Origin: DATEKX01 sp963726785
Lineage (GTDB): Bacteria > Acidobacteriota > Blastocatellia > UBA7656
Direction: 5' to 3'
DNA: 64,000 bases
Assembly (NCBI GenBank): GCA_963726785.1
Contig: CAVSDJ010000007.1
Span: 1,860,001 to 1,924,000 of the forward strand
Of the stretch, positions 1 to 9,436 are shown one piece after another (the first letter of the stretch is position 1; every line of letters begins with the position of its first letter). The notes under the pieces were generated by a model. That model saw nothing but the letters and a program-made list of their open reading frames with translations. It did not search any database and was not told the DNA's origin. Position numbers and translations under genes: made by a program.

Positions 1-346
1 AGGGGGTGGATATGTCCCGGAAAGCGCACTCGCTTAGATTGGGGCATATCCAATGTCTAGGCAGCCAGTTCAAGTTGTTCGAGCAATCAACCCGATGAGT
101 CGGATGGTCGCTTGGATGATTTTGCGCAAGCCGCCTTCGGAGGAGTTGCGCAGCGAGGGTAGTAACTACGTATCGCGAAGAATTCCGATGCGGCCCAGAG
201 GGTTCCCTTGCTGCATAACTCTTCGGCTGAACCAGTTTGATTAACTTGACCTCGCCTCTCTTGCTGCGGGCTGTGTTTACGATTCAGTTGGAACGGCCCA
301 CAGTAAAAGGGTGGCGTGTGTCCAAAAGAGCAACAAGGATGTCATT
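1..346. other. Region without a supported gene
   Basis: No reading frame here has convincing composition or a ribosome site. The only structure seen is an 8-bp inverted repeat (TGGATATG at 7-14 and CATATCCA at 45-52), whose role is unknown. The promoter of the next gene probably lies in the right half. Confidence 0.4.
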
Positions 347-763
347 ATGAGAGAATCAAAGATCTTCGAGTCTGGCAGTTTCGTCGTAACCACGGAACGG
401 TTCATTTATGGCTCCAAAGTCATCCCTTTAGACGACATCAGGAACGCATTGCCATTTGTAGACAAGGGCTGGGCTGGAATGTTCATCATAGCTGGCATCG
501 GTATGGCGATGCTGATGTGGGGCGGGGCGGGCTGGAAACTTATCGGCCTGCTGTGCCTGCCCGGAGCGTATTTCTTCTTTCAGTCCACCATTGATCGCAC
601 GCTCTTGTTGTCGATGAATGTTGGCGAGTCTCTGAACATCAAAGTCAGCACGACAGAACTCCTTAACAACCTGGTCGCCGCCATCAACAATGGGATTCGA
701 GATCGCCATAACTCACGAGCCGGGGCGCTTCGGGATGAACTATCGAGACTTCCAAGTGTGTAG
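347..763 (+). CDS. Small membrane protein, DUF6232-like
   Basis: A 138-residue protein. Residues 1-40 form a short beta-rich segment (TTERFIYGSKVIPLDDI) of the kind seen in DUF6232-type membrane proteins. Two hydrophobic segments follow at about 43-60 and 64-79, then a soluble helical tail. I placed the start at the ATG preceded by AAGGAT 7 bases upstream, not at the upstream in-frame GTG at 311, which has no ribosome site. Function is unknown. Membrane location is inferred from the two hydrophobic segments. Confidence 0.6.
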   Translation: MRESKIFESGSFVVTTERFIYGSKVIPLDDIRNALPFVDKGWAGMFIIAGIGMAMLMWGGAGWKLIGLLCLPGAYFFFQSTIDRTLLLSMNVGESLNIKVSTTELLNNLVAAINNGIRDRHNSRAGALRDELSRLPSV

Positions 764-820
764 TTGTAGGGTCGGTAATGGTCTGTAGATTCGTTTAAAT
801 TTATAACACCGGAGGGCAAT

Positions 821-961
821 ATGTCAGGAAGAACTTGTGATACGTGCGGGAAAGACAAACAGCTATCGGGCGGCAAGTCCTGCAAGAAAGGTCATTTCAC
901 TTGCAAGGACTGCGCTTACGGCCATGAACACTGCAAGCTTTGCGGGCATACGCTCAGATAG
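821..961 (+). CDS. 46-residue Cys-rich zinc-binding protein
   Basis: A tiny gene with a strong ribosome site (GGAGG, 5 bases before the ATG). The protein has paired metal ligands along its whole length: C6-x2-C9, C21-x3-H25-x2-C28-x2-C31 and C38-x2-C41. This spacing fits two zinc sites in a cross-brace or treble-clef arrangement, as in RING-like or zinc-ribbon mini-proteins. There is no signal peptide, so it is probably cytoplasmic. It lies 57 bases after the membrane-protein gene on the same strand. Function is unknown; protein or nucleic-acid binding is the usual role of such folds. Confidence 0.65.
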   Translation: MSGRTCDTCGKDKQLSGGKSCKKGHFTCKDCAYGHEHCKLCGHTLR

Positions 962-1252
962 CAGCGGGCGGCCTGCCATGACCTGTGCAGGTCTGGGTGA
1001 GTAAAGTTAATCCCACTGAACAACGCCGAAGGTTTGTTCAGAGCCATCGTGCGCCTTTTTGCTAGAACGCTTGCAGAAGGCACTTCTTAATAGATCAGGC
1101 AATATCTTTCTGAACAGAACAGGGCAGAGCTGTGCGCTGTCACAGGTCTTCTACGGCTTGCCCCAACTGAGCCGATATTGTTGTTTGTCAGCGGATCGAC
1201 GAGAAGGAAAAAATCTCATTTCCAATAAGGAATCAGCGGTCAAAACTATACG

Positions 1253-1870
1253 ATGGGAGCATCCAAATTCGAAGACGAATCGCCGGACAAAGCATGGCCA
1301 GCAATTGAATCTGCCTACACAGATGAGTATGGGCAGATTCAAATGGAAGTGTACATGGCTGCCGGAGTGATCCGCGAAAAGGCCGAGAGATTCGCCCTGG
1401 CTACGCTTCAGGATTCACAAGTTGGATCAAGGTTGCTGTTCAGAGCGGCGGCCATTGTGTCCTTGAAGATGGCCGATGTTGACACGCACATTGAGGACTT
1501 GAAAGGCTACTTATTCCAAACCTACAAGAATCTGGTGCTGCATGAACTGCGCAAGGAGAATCGGCGCAAAGAGATACAAACCGAGCACCGGATCGAATTG
1601 GATTCTCTGTCGATCAATATTGCTGAAGATGTTGATCGCAAAATATTGCTGGAACAGATCGTGCGGCATATGGACCCCTGGTTGCGGAAAGTCTACGAAT
1701 GGCGCTGTCTCGATTATGACTTCGATCTGATTGCCAGATCGCTCGGCGAAAAGCCACACGTCGTGCGGAGCAAATACAGCAAAAAATTGACGCGCTTGAT
1801 AAAACAGATAAATCAGGCAACGGAGCAAGCGGCGAAGAATGTGCGAAAACATACTGACCACTTTCTGTAG
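1253..1870 (+). CDS. RNA polymerase sigma-70-like (ECF) factor
   Basis: A 205-residue protein. The segment around 85-110 (GYLFQTYKNLVLHELRKENR) resembles the end of sigma region 2. Residues 135-185 resemble region 4: a helix ending WLRKVYEWRCLDYDFDLIA followed by a helix-turn-helix (SLGEKPHVVRSKYSKKL). It should direct RNA polymerase to a small set of promoters. The next gene encodes a membrane protein with an anti-sigma zinc motif, so the two probably form a sigma/anti-sigma pair. The region-4 helix-turn-helix is divergent, so the call rests partly on context. Confidence 0.7.
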   Translation: MGASKFEDESPDKAWPAIESAYTDEYGQIQMEVYMAAGVIREKAERFALATLQDSQVGSRLLFRAAAIVSLKMADVDTHIEDLKGYLFQTYKNLVLHELRKENRRKEIQTEHRIELDSLSINIAEDVDRKILLEQIVRHMDPWLRKVYEWRCLDYDFDLIARSLGEKPHVVRSKYSKKLTRLIKQINQATEQAAKNVRKHTDHFL

Positions 1871-2113
1871 GTCGGATCTCATCGACCCGAATGCCGCGCC
1901 TTGTGCGCCAGCACGCAACCATGAAGATTTAAAAAATTTCCCCGCATGGCACGCGGCATTTCTTGATCCATCTGGCTCGCAAAAAAAACTTGATATGTAA
2001 GGTGCATTTCTCTCGCCTCGAATCGTCTATCAGGTGTGAGCCGCTTCGAGATTCACTCCGCTGCTGCTCGATGCCGGGGCACAACGCGTCACAAGCGACA
2101 AAGACGATTAATC

Positions 2114-3034
2114 ATGAAGACTCGGGGAAACAGAGAAACGGGAGGCAAACCATTCCAGTCTGCGGAAGACTTTCAATCCTTCGCGCAAGAGTACTACTCC
2201 ATAGAGTTTCCTAACCCTGATCGTGAAAAGTGCCCTAAAGAAGCAATGCTTGAAAGCCTGGTGCGATCTGAGTCCTTACCTGACCAAGAGATGCGCGGGC
2301 ACCTCTTTAGTTGCTCTGATTGCTTCTCAGAATATAAAGCGGCAATGGCAGTTTATCTGAAAACGCCCAGCCTCCGGCCCGTCTCCCGATGGAAATTCTC
2401 CCTCTCCGATTTTAAGCTGAAGCCATTACCGGGACTGGCCGCTGCGCTCTCGTTGAGCCTTTTAATGGTTTTCGGACTGTTCGTTAATCACCTGAACCGA
2501 CGCTCGCAACCATCAACCATTGCGCCACTATCATCTGAACAAATACCCGAGCCTGTGGATGCCGATCCGAATACTCCGACAAACTTGCTGGCAAACGCCG
2601 GGCAGTTAGCGGCTGCCCCCCAGTTGCCAGACGGAGCGCAATCAAAGCTGCCATCTAAACCCAGCGGTCGCCGATTGCGGCCCTCCCCAATCACCTTCGA
2701 GATAAGAATAGACCTTAGAGAAGATGTGATACGCGACGGCGAAGTCGGGCAGAGCGACGACGAGAAGCTCATTGAACTGCCTCCTCGCCGCACGAGTTTG
2801 CTCATTGATCTTCCGGACAATAGCCGTAAAGGGCTTTACGAAATCAAGATCGTCAACCCCTTCGGTAAACCGTTAATCATCGGTAATGGATCGAGCCGCG
2901 ATGGGAAAATGCTGAAAGTTTCATTGGATCTGCGCGGCCTTGCCGAAGCGAAGTATAGACTGTGCGTATCGCGCCTGGGCGAAGCGCCTAATTGTTATCA
3001 AATCATGATCAGCAGCACAGCCTTGAAGCATTGA
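2114..3034 (+). CDS. Zinc-binding membrane anti-sigma factor-like protein
   Basis: About 306 residues from the ATG chosen here; no clear ribosome site supports any start, and the frame is open to 2036. Near residues 40-75 it has a Cys, then H-x3-C-x2-C (GHLFSCSDCF), the zinc anti-sigma (ZAS/zf-HC2) pattern. One membrane helix follows (LAAALSLSLLMVFGLFV, about 110-128), then a Pro/Ser-rich linker and an extracytoplasmic C-terminal domain of about 110 residues. This is the layout of a transmembrane anti-sigma factor that holds the sigma factor at the membrane and senses outside. Its position right after the sigma gene supports this. Confidence 0.72.
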   Translation: MKTRGNRETGGKPFQSAEDFQSFAQEYYSIEFPNPDREKCPKEAMLESLVRSESLPDQEMRGHLFSCSDCFSEYKAAMAVYLKTPSLRPVSRWKFSLSDFKLKPLPGLAAALSLSLLMVFGLFVNHLNRRSQPSTIAPLSSEQIPEPVDADPNTPTNLLANAGQLAAAPQLPDGAQSKLPSKPSGRRLRPSPITFEIRIDLREDVIRDGEVGQSDDEKLIELPPRRTSLLIDLPDNSRKGLYEIKIVNPFGKPLIIGNGSSRDGKMLKVSLDLRGLAEAKYRLCVSRLGEAPNCYQIMISSTALKH

Positions 3035-3119
3035 ATGCCAGCGCGTTCTGGCTTAAGCGCATAGCAAGCGGTTAGGCACACCTATGCGCATGTACGTCGA
3101 ATTGAAAGGAGAAAACAGA

Positions 3120-3506
3120 ATGAAACTATCTCGAATCTCTTTCTCGTTCTTATTAGTTTTTTTGCTTGTCCCGGCTGTAAGCTCCGCTCAAGGTTCAACA
3201 AACAAAAGTTGGGACACCTTCTGGGCGCAATTTAGCTCTGCTGTAAAAAGTAAGAACAAAGCGGCGGTTAAACGCTTGATGGTGGCGGAGAATGGCTTTA
3301 TGGATGGCGGCGGCGGTGAAACTCGTGACCAGTGGCTTGCCCGAATAGATAAAGAGAGGCTGTGGAATGTGCTTCAGATGTCCGTTGCAAAAGGCACCGC
3401 TCCATATAACGAAGGCCAATTCGCCGGACGCATCACAAAAGACCGTCATTTGATCTTCCAATACACTGGTGGCAAATGGCGGTTCGCTGGAATTATGGGC
3501 GATTAG
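3120..3506 (+). CDS. Small secreted protein of unknown function
   Basis: A 128-residue protein with a classical signal peptide (hydrophobic ISFSFLLVFLLVPAV, cleavage probably after SSAQG). The start is the ATG 7 bases after AAAGGAGA. The mature part is hydrophilic and rich in Lys and Trp, and ends with a short strand-like motif (GGKWRFAGIMGD). I recognise no family. It lies between the anti-sigma gene and the CHAT protease gene and is probably exported to the periplasm. Confidence 0.6.
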   Translation: MKLSRISFSFLLVFLLVPAVSSAQGSTNKSWDTFWAQFSSAVKSKNKAAVKRLMVAENGFMDGGGGETRDQWLARIDKERLWNVLQMSVAKGTAPYNEGQFAGRITKDRHLIFQYTGGKWRFAGIMGD

Positions 3507-3570
3507 CTGAATTCACATATGGGGAAAAAGAAATAATGAAATTAGCTATTTCAGCAACGTCGAAAAGGTT

Positions 3571-3596
3571 CTAATCACTTTCGAAAAAGTGATTAG
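3571..3596. other. Perfect inverted repeat (hairpin or operator)
   Basis: CTAATCACTTT, loop CGAA, AAAGTGATTAG: an 11-bp perfect stem with a 4-base loop, 38 bases before the CHAT gene start. It has no T tract on the plus side, so it could be an operator or a processed RNA hairpin as well as a terminator. Confidence 0.5.
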
Positions 3597-3634
3597 GGAA
3601 AATGCCCCAGCGGGTAACGTAACGAAGGCGACTT

Positions 3635-6600
3635 ATGGCTCAAAAGATCACCTCACCTGATTTTCTGCGCAGATCAGCACATCGCAGGGGCGCTCTGCTT
3701 GTTTGCTTTTTGTGCCTCGCTTCCTGGACGGCTAACGCCAGCCTTGCCCCGGAAGGTAAGCAAATCTCTGCCGCCAATCGATCCGCAAGCTTTATCTTGC
3801 AAGCGGCAGCGGCTGATCCTATAAATGCGCGCACGCTGACGCCAGGCCGACAGATTGAACGTGAACTGTCTGGCAAGGAGGTTCACGCTTATAGGATCGC
3901 GATGGCCGTCGGCCAATATGCTCACATCGTCGTTGATCAACAGGACATTGATGTTGTTATCAAGGCTTTCAGTCCGAGCAATGATCCGGTCAGCGAAGTC
4001 GATAGGCCGATCTTAGCGCGCGGTCGAGAAGCGATTTCGCTGCTCGCGGACGTGACGGGCATCTACACACTCCGAATCCAATCGCTTGAAGAGACGGCGG
4101 CTCGCGGACGCTACACGATAACCCTGTCGGAAATCAGAGCCGCCGCGCCGCGCGACGAGAGCCGAATCGCGGCAGAAAAAACAGTTACCGAAGGCGAGCA
4201 TCACCGCGCTAAAAAGACCGCTGGGTCTTTCCTTCGCGCCATTGAGAAGTTCGAGCAGGCGGCGGCCCTCTGGCGCGCACTGGATGATCCTTATGAGGAA
4301 GCCATAGCCCTCTACGGCATTGGCTTGAGTTATCGATCCATCGGCGAGAATCAGCGCGCGGTCAACGCTTTCACGAAGGCACTACCGATCATGCAACGCC
4401 TTGATGATAAGTATGGTGAAGCCATACTCCAGACCGGCCTGGCCTGGACCTTTCTGAACCTGGGCGAATACAGACGGGCGCTCGAAAACTTCTCCAAGGC
4501 GCTGACCGTGAGGCAATCCATAAACGACAGGCGAGGAGAAGCGATGACGTTGCATGGCATCGCCTGGGTGCATGCTTTGTCGAATCGTCATGAAGCGTCA
4601 CTGCGCAGGTTCCATGAAGCGCTCTCAATCAGACAATCGCTCAACGACCGTCAGGGTGAAGCCGTGACTCTCCTGGGCATCGGCAAGGTGAACAACCAAA
4701 TCGGGAAGCGAAAAGAAGCCTTAGATACTCTTGGGCGGGCGCTCAGCCTTCTGCGTGAAGCGGGTGACCGTTATAGTGAGGCAGACGCGCTTTCCGGTAT
4801 AGGCTGGGTATTGATCTCCACAGGAGAATACCGACAGGCGCTTGAAAATTTTAATCAAGCCCTGCCACTCCGGCGCTCTGCCGGAGACCGAACTGGTGAA
4901 GCGACGACACTCTTCGGCATCGCTGAAGCTGAGCGGCGGCAGGGAAACCTCTTGAACTCCCGCACCAGCATGGAGGCCGCGCTTGATATCGTTGAGTCGC
5001 TGGGCGCTTACGGCCCGAGCCCGGCACTCAGGATGTCTTATTTTGCCTCGATCCAGATTTACTATGAGAACTACATCGACTTGTTACAAAGCCTCGACCA
5101 GCTCTATCCGAATAAGGGATATGCGGTGGCGGCGTTGGAAGCCAGCGAACGCGCCCGTGCGCGTAGTTTCTTAGACCTCTTGGCCGAGATCAAAGTAGAC
5201 ATTCATCAAGATGTTGACCCTTGTTTGTTAGATCGGGAGCGGATGCTGCAACGGCAGCTTAATGTGGCAGCAGACCGTCAGCGCCGGTTGGTCAATGGAA
5301 AGCCAAATCACAAGGAGGTTGCGGTAGTCGCTGCGCAAGTTGAATCGCTTACCAGTCAATTCCAGGAAATCCAAGCGCAGATTCGCGCTGCAAGTCCTCG
5401 ATTCGCAGCGCTGACTCGCCCGATTCCGCTGAGCGCCGCGCAAATTCAGCAGCAAGTACTCGATGATCGAACCATGTTGCTTGAATATGCGCTCGGAGAA
5501 TCGCGCAGTTATTTGTGGGTTGTTACGACGACGACGGTCGAATCCTTTCAGTTGCCCAGGCGCGACGAGATCGAAGCCGCTGCCCGCCGCATGTTCGAAC
5601 TGATGACTGCGCGTAATACCCGCAAGCCTGATGAGTCAATTGAGCAAAAGAGAGCGCGAGTAGCGCAAGCAGATGCTGATTATCCGAGCGCCGCCGCGAC
5701 TTTGAGCCGAATGCTGCTAGGCCCGGTCGTCACTCGTCTAGGGACGAAGAGGTTGCTGATTGTGCCTCACGGCGAATTGCAACTCATCTCTTTCGGCGCT
5801 TTGCCCATTCCCTCTGACAACGACTTCAGCAAGGGCGGCAAGCCGCTCATACTCGACCATCAGATTACGAGTATGCCATCGGCGTCAACGCTGGCGGTGC
5901 TGCGGCGCGAAACATCGGGCCGGAGCTTGTCGCCGCAGAAAATTGCCGTGATCGCCGACCCTGTGTATTCAAAAGCCGATGAGCGCGTGCGCTCGGTGGC
6001 TGTGCGCAGTGGAAGCATAGTTACTGAGCGCCTCATCGGATCAGATGTCTCTGCGGGGAAGATCAAGGGCGCGGGGATTATTGATGAGCCAGCCGGTGAT
6101 GATTTAATTGAACATTTGCCCAGACTGTTCGCCACCCGATGGGAAGCCGAACAAATCATGGCCGAAGTGCCAACCGGAGAAGGCTTGCAAGCCGTTGATT
6201 TTGACGCCGACCGCGAACTGATATTTAGCGGCAAACTCGCGCAATACCAAATTCTGCACTTCGCTACACATGCCTTGATTGATGACACGCACCCGGAACT
6301 GTCAGGAATTGCTCTGTCATTGGTCAATGAGATCGGGCAGGCCCGCAATGGCTTTCTTCGCGCGCATGAGATTTACAACTTGAAGCTACGAGCCGAGCTT
6401 GTCGTATTGAGCGGCTGTCGCACAGGGGCTGGTAAGAGCGTGAACGGGGAAGGGCTGATCGGGCTGACGCGAGGATTTATGCATGCGGGGACGCCCAGAG
6501 TACTTGTGAGTTTGTGGTCATTGAGCGACCGAGGCGCGGCGGAATTGATGGTGCGGTTTTATCGAAAAATGTTAGGGCCGGGAAGAGAACCACCCTTCGA

Positions 6601-6697
6601 GGCTTTGCGTTCCGCGCAGATCGAAATGATGAGGGACAAACGTTGGCAAGCCCCTTATTTCTGGGCGGCGTTCGTGCTGCAAGGAGATTGGCTCTAG
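3635..6697 (+). CDS. Secreted PPC-TPR-CHAT domain protease
   Basis: A 1020-residue protein with five visible parts: a signal peptide (residues 1-35); a PPC-like beta domain (about 70-170, ending GRYTITLSEIR); six to seven TPR units from about 190 to 460, with repeats such as EAITLYGIG and GEYRQALENF; a helical linker; and a CHAT caspase-like domain from about 730 to the end. The CHAT catalytic pair is intact: His879 (LHFATHA) and Cys928 (LSGCRTG). CHAT proteases cut partner proteins, and the TPRs probably recruit the substrate or trigger. Export would place it outside the cytoplasm. It follows the sigma/anti-sigma pair, a linkage recurrent in acidobacteria as far as I recall. Confidence 0.85.
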   Translation: MAQKITSPDFLRRSAHRRGALLVCFLCLASWTANASLAPEGKQISAANRSASFILQAAAADPINARTLTPGRQIERELSGKEVHAYRIAMAVGQYAHIVVDQQDIDVVIKAFSPSNDPVSEVDRPILARGREAISLLADVTGIYTLRIQSLEETAARGRYTITLSEIRAAAPRDESRIAAEKTVTEGEHHRAKKTAGSFLRAIEKFEQAAALWRALDDPYEEAIALYGIGLSYRSIGENQRAVNAFTKALPIMQRLDDKYGEAILQTGLAWTFLNLGEYRRALENFSKALTVRQSINDRRGEAMTLHGIAWVHALSNRHEASLRRFHEALSIRQSLNDRQGEAVTLLGIGKVNNQIGKRKEALDTLGRALSLLREAGDRYSEADALSGIGWVLISTGEYRQALENFNQALPLRRSAGDRTGEATTLFGIAEAERRQGNLLNSRTSMEAALDIVESLGAYGPSPALRMSYFASIQIYYENYIDLLQSLDQLYPNKGYAVAALEASERARARSFLDLLAEIKVDIHQDVDPCLLDRERMLQRQLNVAADRQRRLVNGKPNHKEVAVVAAQVESLTSQFQEIQAQIRAASPRFAALTRPIPLSAAQIQQQVLDDRTMLLEYALGESRSYLWVVTTTTVESFQLPRRDEIEAAARRMFELMTARNTRKPDESIEQKRARVAQADADYPSAAATLSRMLLGPVVTRLGTKRLLIVPHGELQLISFGALPIPSDNDFSKGGKPLILDHQITSMPSASTLAVLRRETSGRSLSPQKIAVIADPVYSKADERVRSVAVRSGSIVTERLIGSDVSAGKIKGAGIIDEPAGDDLIEHLPRLFATRWEAEQIMAEVPTGEGLQAVDFDADRELIFSGKLAQYQILHFATHALIDDTHPELSGIALSLVNEIGQARNGFLRAHEIYNLKLRAELVVLSGCRTGAGKSVNGEGLIGLTRGFMHAGTPRVLVSLWSLSDRGAAELMVRFYRKMLGPGREPPFEALRSAQIEMMRDKRWQAPYFWAAFVLQGDWL

Positions 6698-6783
6698 TGC
6701 GTGGCCAGCCAAATTGCGTGGGGTTACCGCAAGCTTCGGGCCGCCAGGATTGCCGAAACGATCACCAAAGGTTAGAGGTGCAA

Positions 6784-9402
6784 ATGACTGCGCAGAAGAG
6801 TAAAGCTAACAACATGATTCCCCACCTGATTGGACTGTCCGGTTCAATGAGCGGAACTCGTATCAATATCATTGCTCCGCAAGCGATCATTGGTCGCGAG
6901 CCGGAGATGTGCCATATCGTTTTAGATAATAACGTGATCTCACGGCGTCACGCCACCATTGACATTGATGGACAGAACAATGCCACTCTCTCTGACCTCG
7001 GATCGACGCACGGGACTTTCGTCAACGGCGAGAGGGTTACGAGGCGGACTTTGAAGGAGGGCGATAAGGTAGGCTTCGGCCCGCAGGGCTTGGTTGCATT
7101 CGTTTACCGCGTTCATGTCGCCGGTGATGAAACACAGGAAAGACAACTTTCCGCATCGCCTGCGCTGGACGTGAACTCGATTCGCGAACGGCTCGCGGCC
7201 TCGGCCAGGCTCGCGACGACCGAGCGATTAAGCGCCTCACCGACACCTTACCCTTCGCCCTATCCCTCGACGAATACACCCGCAGGCCCGCCCACGTCTG
7301 GGGTGAGAGTTGCCAGCCAGCCTGTCATTCGTGTGGGTCGCGCACCAGATAACGAGATTGTTCTGGATGCACCGGGTGTTTCACGTTATCACGCCACCCT
7401 CACCTATCGTGGCGATGCAACGCCTATCCTGACCGACTTGGGCAGTGCAAATGGAACCTTCGTGAATGGCGAACTCGCGCTCCAACCACGACCGATCAGC
7501 GCGCAGGATATTGTCTTTTTGGGCGGTTTTCTGTTGCGCGTCAATGGTCGCAATATCCGCCGCCACGACCTCAGCGCAAGCCGGATCAGCGCCTGGCACA
7601 TCAATAAACAGATAGGCGGCAAGACCATTCTGAAAGACATTTCGTTAGCCATCAGCCCACGTGAATTTGTCGGGCTGATGGGGCCATCCGGCTGCGGTAA
7701 ATCGACCTTGATGGATGCGCTCAACGCTCTGCGCCCGGCGACTTCAGGGGCTGTTTACATCAACGACCTCGATCTATATCGCAATTTCGATGCTTTGCGC
7801 CGATCAATCGGGCACGTGCCCCAACGTGACATCCTTCACGATGCGCTTTCGGTCGAGCGGACGCTTTACTACGCGGCAAAACTCCGGCTGCCCAATGGAA
7901 CGTCCAAAGAACAAGCGCGGCACACGGTCAACGAAGTCATTCATATGGTCGGCCTTGATGAATTTCGCGGCAACCCGTTTCGCCAGCTTTCAGGCGGCCA
8001 GCAGAAGCGATTGAGCCTGGCCATCGAGTTAATCACCAAACCGAGTTTTATTTTTCTCGACGAGCCAACTTCACCGCTTGACCCTGAAACGACGGAAAAC
8101 CTGATGCTGCTTTTCCGCCGCCTGGCAGACGAAGGGCGCATCATCGTGATGGTCACGCATCGGTTCGAGAAATTCGAGCTGATGCATCAGGTAGCCATTC
8201 TCACCAAAGGCGGGCAACTGGCTTTCTTCGGGCCGCCGCAAGAAGCAATGGGCTATTTCCAATGCCGTGAGCCTGCCGAGATTTATCGCAACATCGCTGC
8301 CCGCCAGCCGGATGAAATCAGCCGGACCTTTCAATCTTCGCCCGTCTATCAACGCTACATCAGCGAACGCATCGCCGAAGCGCAGGAGATTGCACAGACT
8401 ACAGGACAACTAGGGGCGAGCAAAACCGGGCAGCGAGGCACAGACCGCAAAGCCAGCCTGGACCAATGGCTGACGCTGACGCGCCGGTATCTGGAAATCA
8501 AGCTCAAAGACACCCGCAATACAATGTTGCTTGTTCTGCAAGCGCCGGTAATTGCCTTCATCCTATCGATCATCACCGGCAATGCTATTAACGATGGCAA
8601 GGCGTTATTCATCGCAGCCATCATCTCCATCTGGTTCGGTGCGAATAATGCGATCCGCGAGATCGTTTCAGAAACGCCGATTTATATGCGCGAGCGGTTG
8701 GTCAGTCTCAAAATCCCTTCTTACGTATTCTCAAAGTTCACAGTGTTGAGCAGCGTTGCGCTCGTGCAATGCCTGTTGTTTGTTGGAATCCTCGTCGGGT
8801 TGGAGCGACTAGACGGGCGCGATTTTCTGGCGCTGGTCTTGATCCTTTATCTCACCTCGTTATGCGGCATCACTATGGGATTAGCCTGTTCGGCTCTGGT
8901 CAACTCGACAGAAAAGGCAATGAGCATTCTGCCACTGATCCTGATTCCGCAACTCTTGTTGAGCGGTTTTTTGAAACCCATTGATGACCTTTATGTGACG
9001 GCTGAAGGCAAAGCTACCACTGCCGTGGAGTATCGGCGATATGAAGACACGAAAGGCCAACAGCCTGCAAGAATGAACCAGATGCCTGTGAAGCCGCCTG
9101 TACCGGTTAGCAAGCATGAAGGGTTGGGTGGCGCGGCCTATGCAGCCGATTTGATGGTCGCACGCTGGTCGATTGACGCACTGGCCCATGTCGTCAGCAT
9201 CGATGATAAAAAAGCGCGCGACCGTCTGGCTGCGCAGATGACCGTCGCTAGTTATGATCAGGCGCTCAAGCAAGAGTCCGAGAGTAATGTCGTCGAATCT
9301 TATCGCTCGCGGGTCTTGCTTGATGCCTCTATCCTCGGCACTTTTGCCGCCGTCTTCTTGATCCTGACAATGCTGGCTTTGAAACGCAAAGACACCCTTT
9401 GA
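6784..9402 (+). CDS. FHA-FHA-ABC transporter (ATPase and permease fused)
   Basis: 872 residues. Two FHA domains come first (GREPEMCHIVLDNNVISRRH and GRAPDNEIVLDAPGVSRYH), each with the Gly-Arg and Ser-Arg-x-His phosphothreonine-binding signatures. An ABC ATPase follows: Walker A GPSGCGKST, signature LSGGQQ, Walker B FIFLDEPTSPLD (usually SGLD). The ABC2-type permease at the C-terminus has about six membrane helices and a large loop, as in ABCG/White-type exporters. I start at the ATG preceded by AGAGGTG, since the upstream frame overlaps the CHAT gene. FHA domains bind phosphothreonine, so the two kinases encoded downstream are natural regulators. The exported substrate is unknown. Confidence 0.85.
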   Translation: MTAQKSKANNMIPHLIGLSGSMSGTRINIIAPQAIIGREPEMCHIVLDNNVISRRHATIDIDGQNNATLSDLGSTHGTFVNGERVTRRTLKEGDKVGFGPQGLVAFVYRVHVAGDETQERQLSASPALDVNSIRERLAASARLATTERLSASPTPYPSPYPSTNTPAGPPTSGVRVASQPVIRVGRAPDNEIVLDAPGVSRYHATLTYRGDATPILTDLGSANGTFVNGELALQPRPISAQDIVFLGGFLLRVNGRNIRRHDLSASRISAWHINKQIGGKTILKDISLAISPREFVGLMGPSGCGKSTLMDALNALRPATSGAVYINDLDLYRNFDALRRSIGHVPQRDILHDALSVERTLYYAAKLRLPNGTSKEQARHTVNEVIHMVGLDEFRGNPFRQLSGGQQKRLSLAIELITKPSFIFLDEPTSPLDPETTENLMLLFRRLADEGRIIVMVTHRFEKFELMHQVAILTKGGQLAFFGPPQEAMGYFQCREPAEIYRNIAARQPDEISRTFQSSPVYQRYISERIAEAQEIAQTTGQLGASKTGQRGTDRKASLDQWLTLTRRYLEIKLKDTRNTMLLVLQAPVIAFILSIITGNAINDGKALFIAAIISIWFGANNAIREIVSETPIYMRERLVSLKIPSYVFSKFTVLSSVALVQCLLFVGILVGLERLDGRDFLALVLILYLTSLCGITMGLACSALVNSTEKAMSILPLILIPQLLLSGFLKPIDDLYVTAEGKATTAVEYRRYEDTKGQQPARMNQMPVKPPVPVSKHEGLGGAAYAADLMVARWSIDALAHVVSIDDKKARDRLAAQMTVASYDQALKQESESNVVESYRSRVLLDASILGTFAAVFLILTMLALKRKDTL

Positions 9403-9436
9403 TGCCAGGCGTAGCCTGGCATACAGGAGAGGATAA

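Noticed and set aside
53..244. Open frame of 63 codons at the left end
   Set aside because: No ribosome site, basic random-looking composition, no motif.
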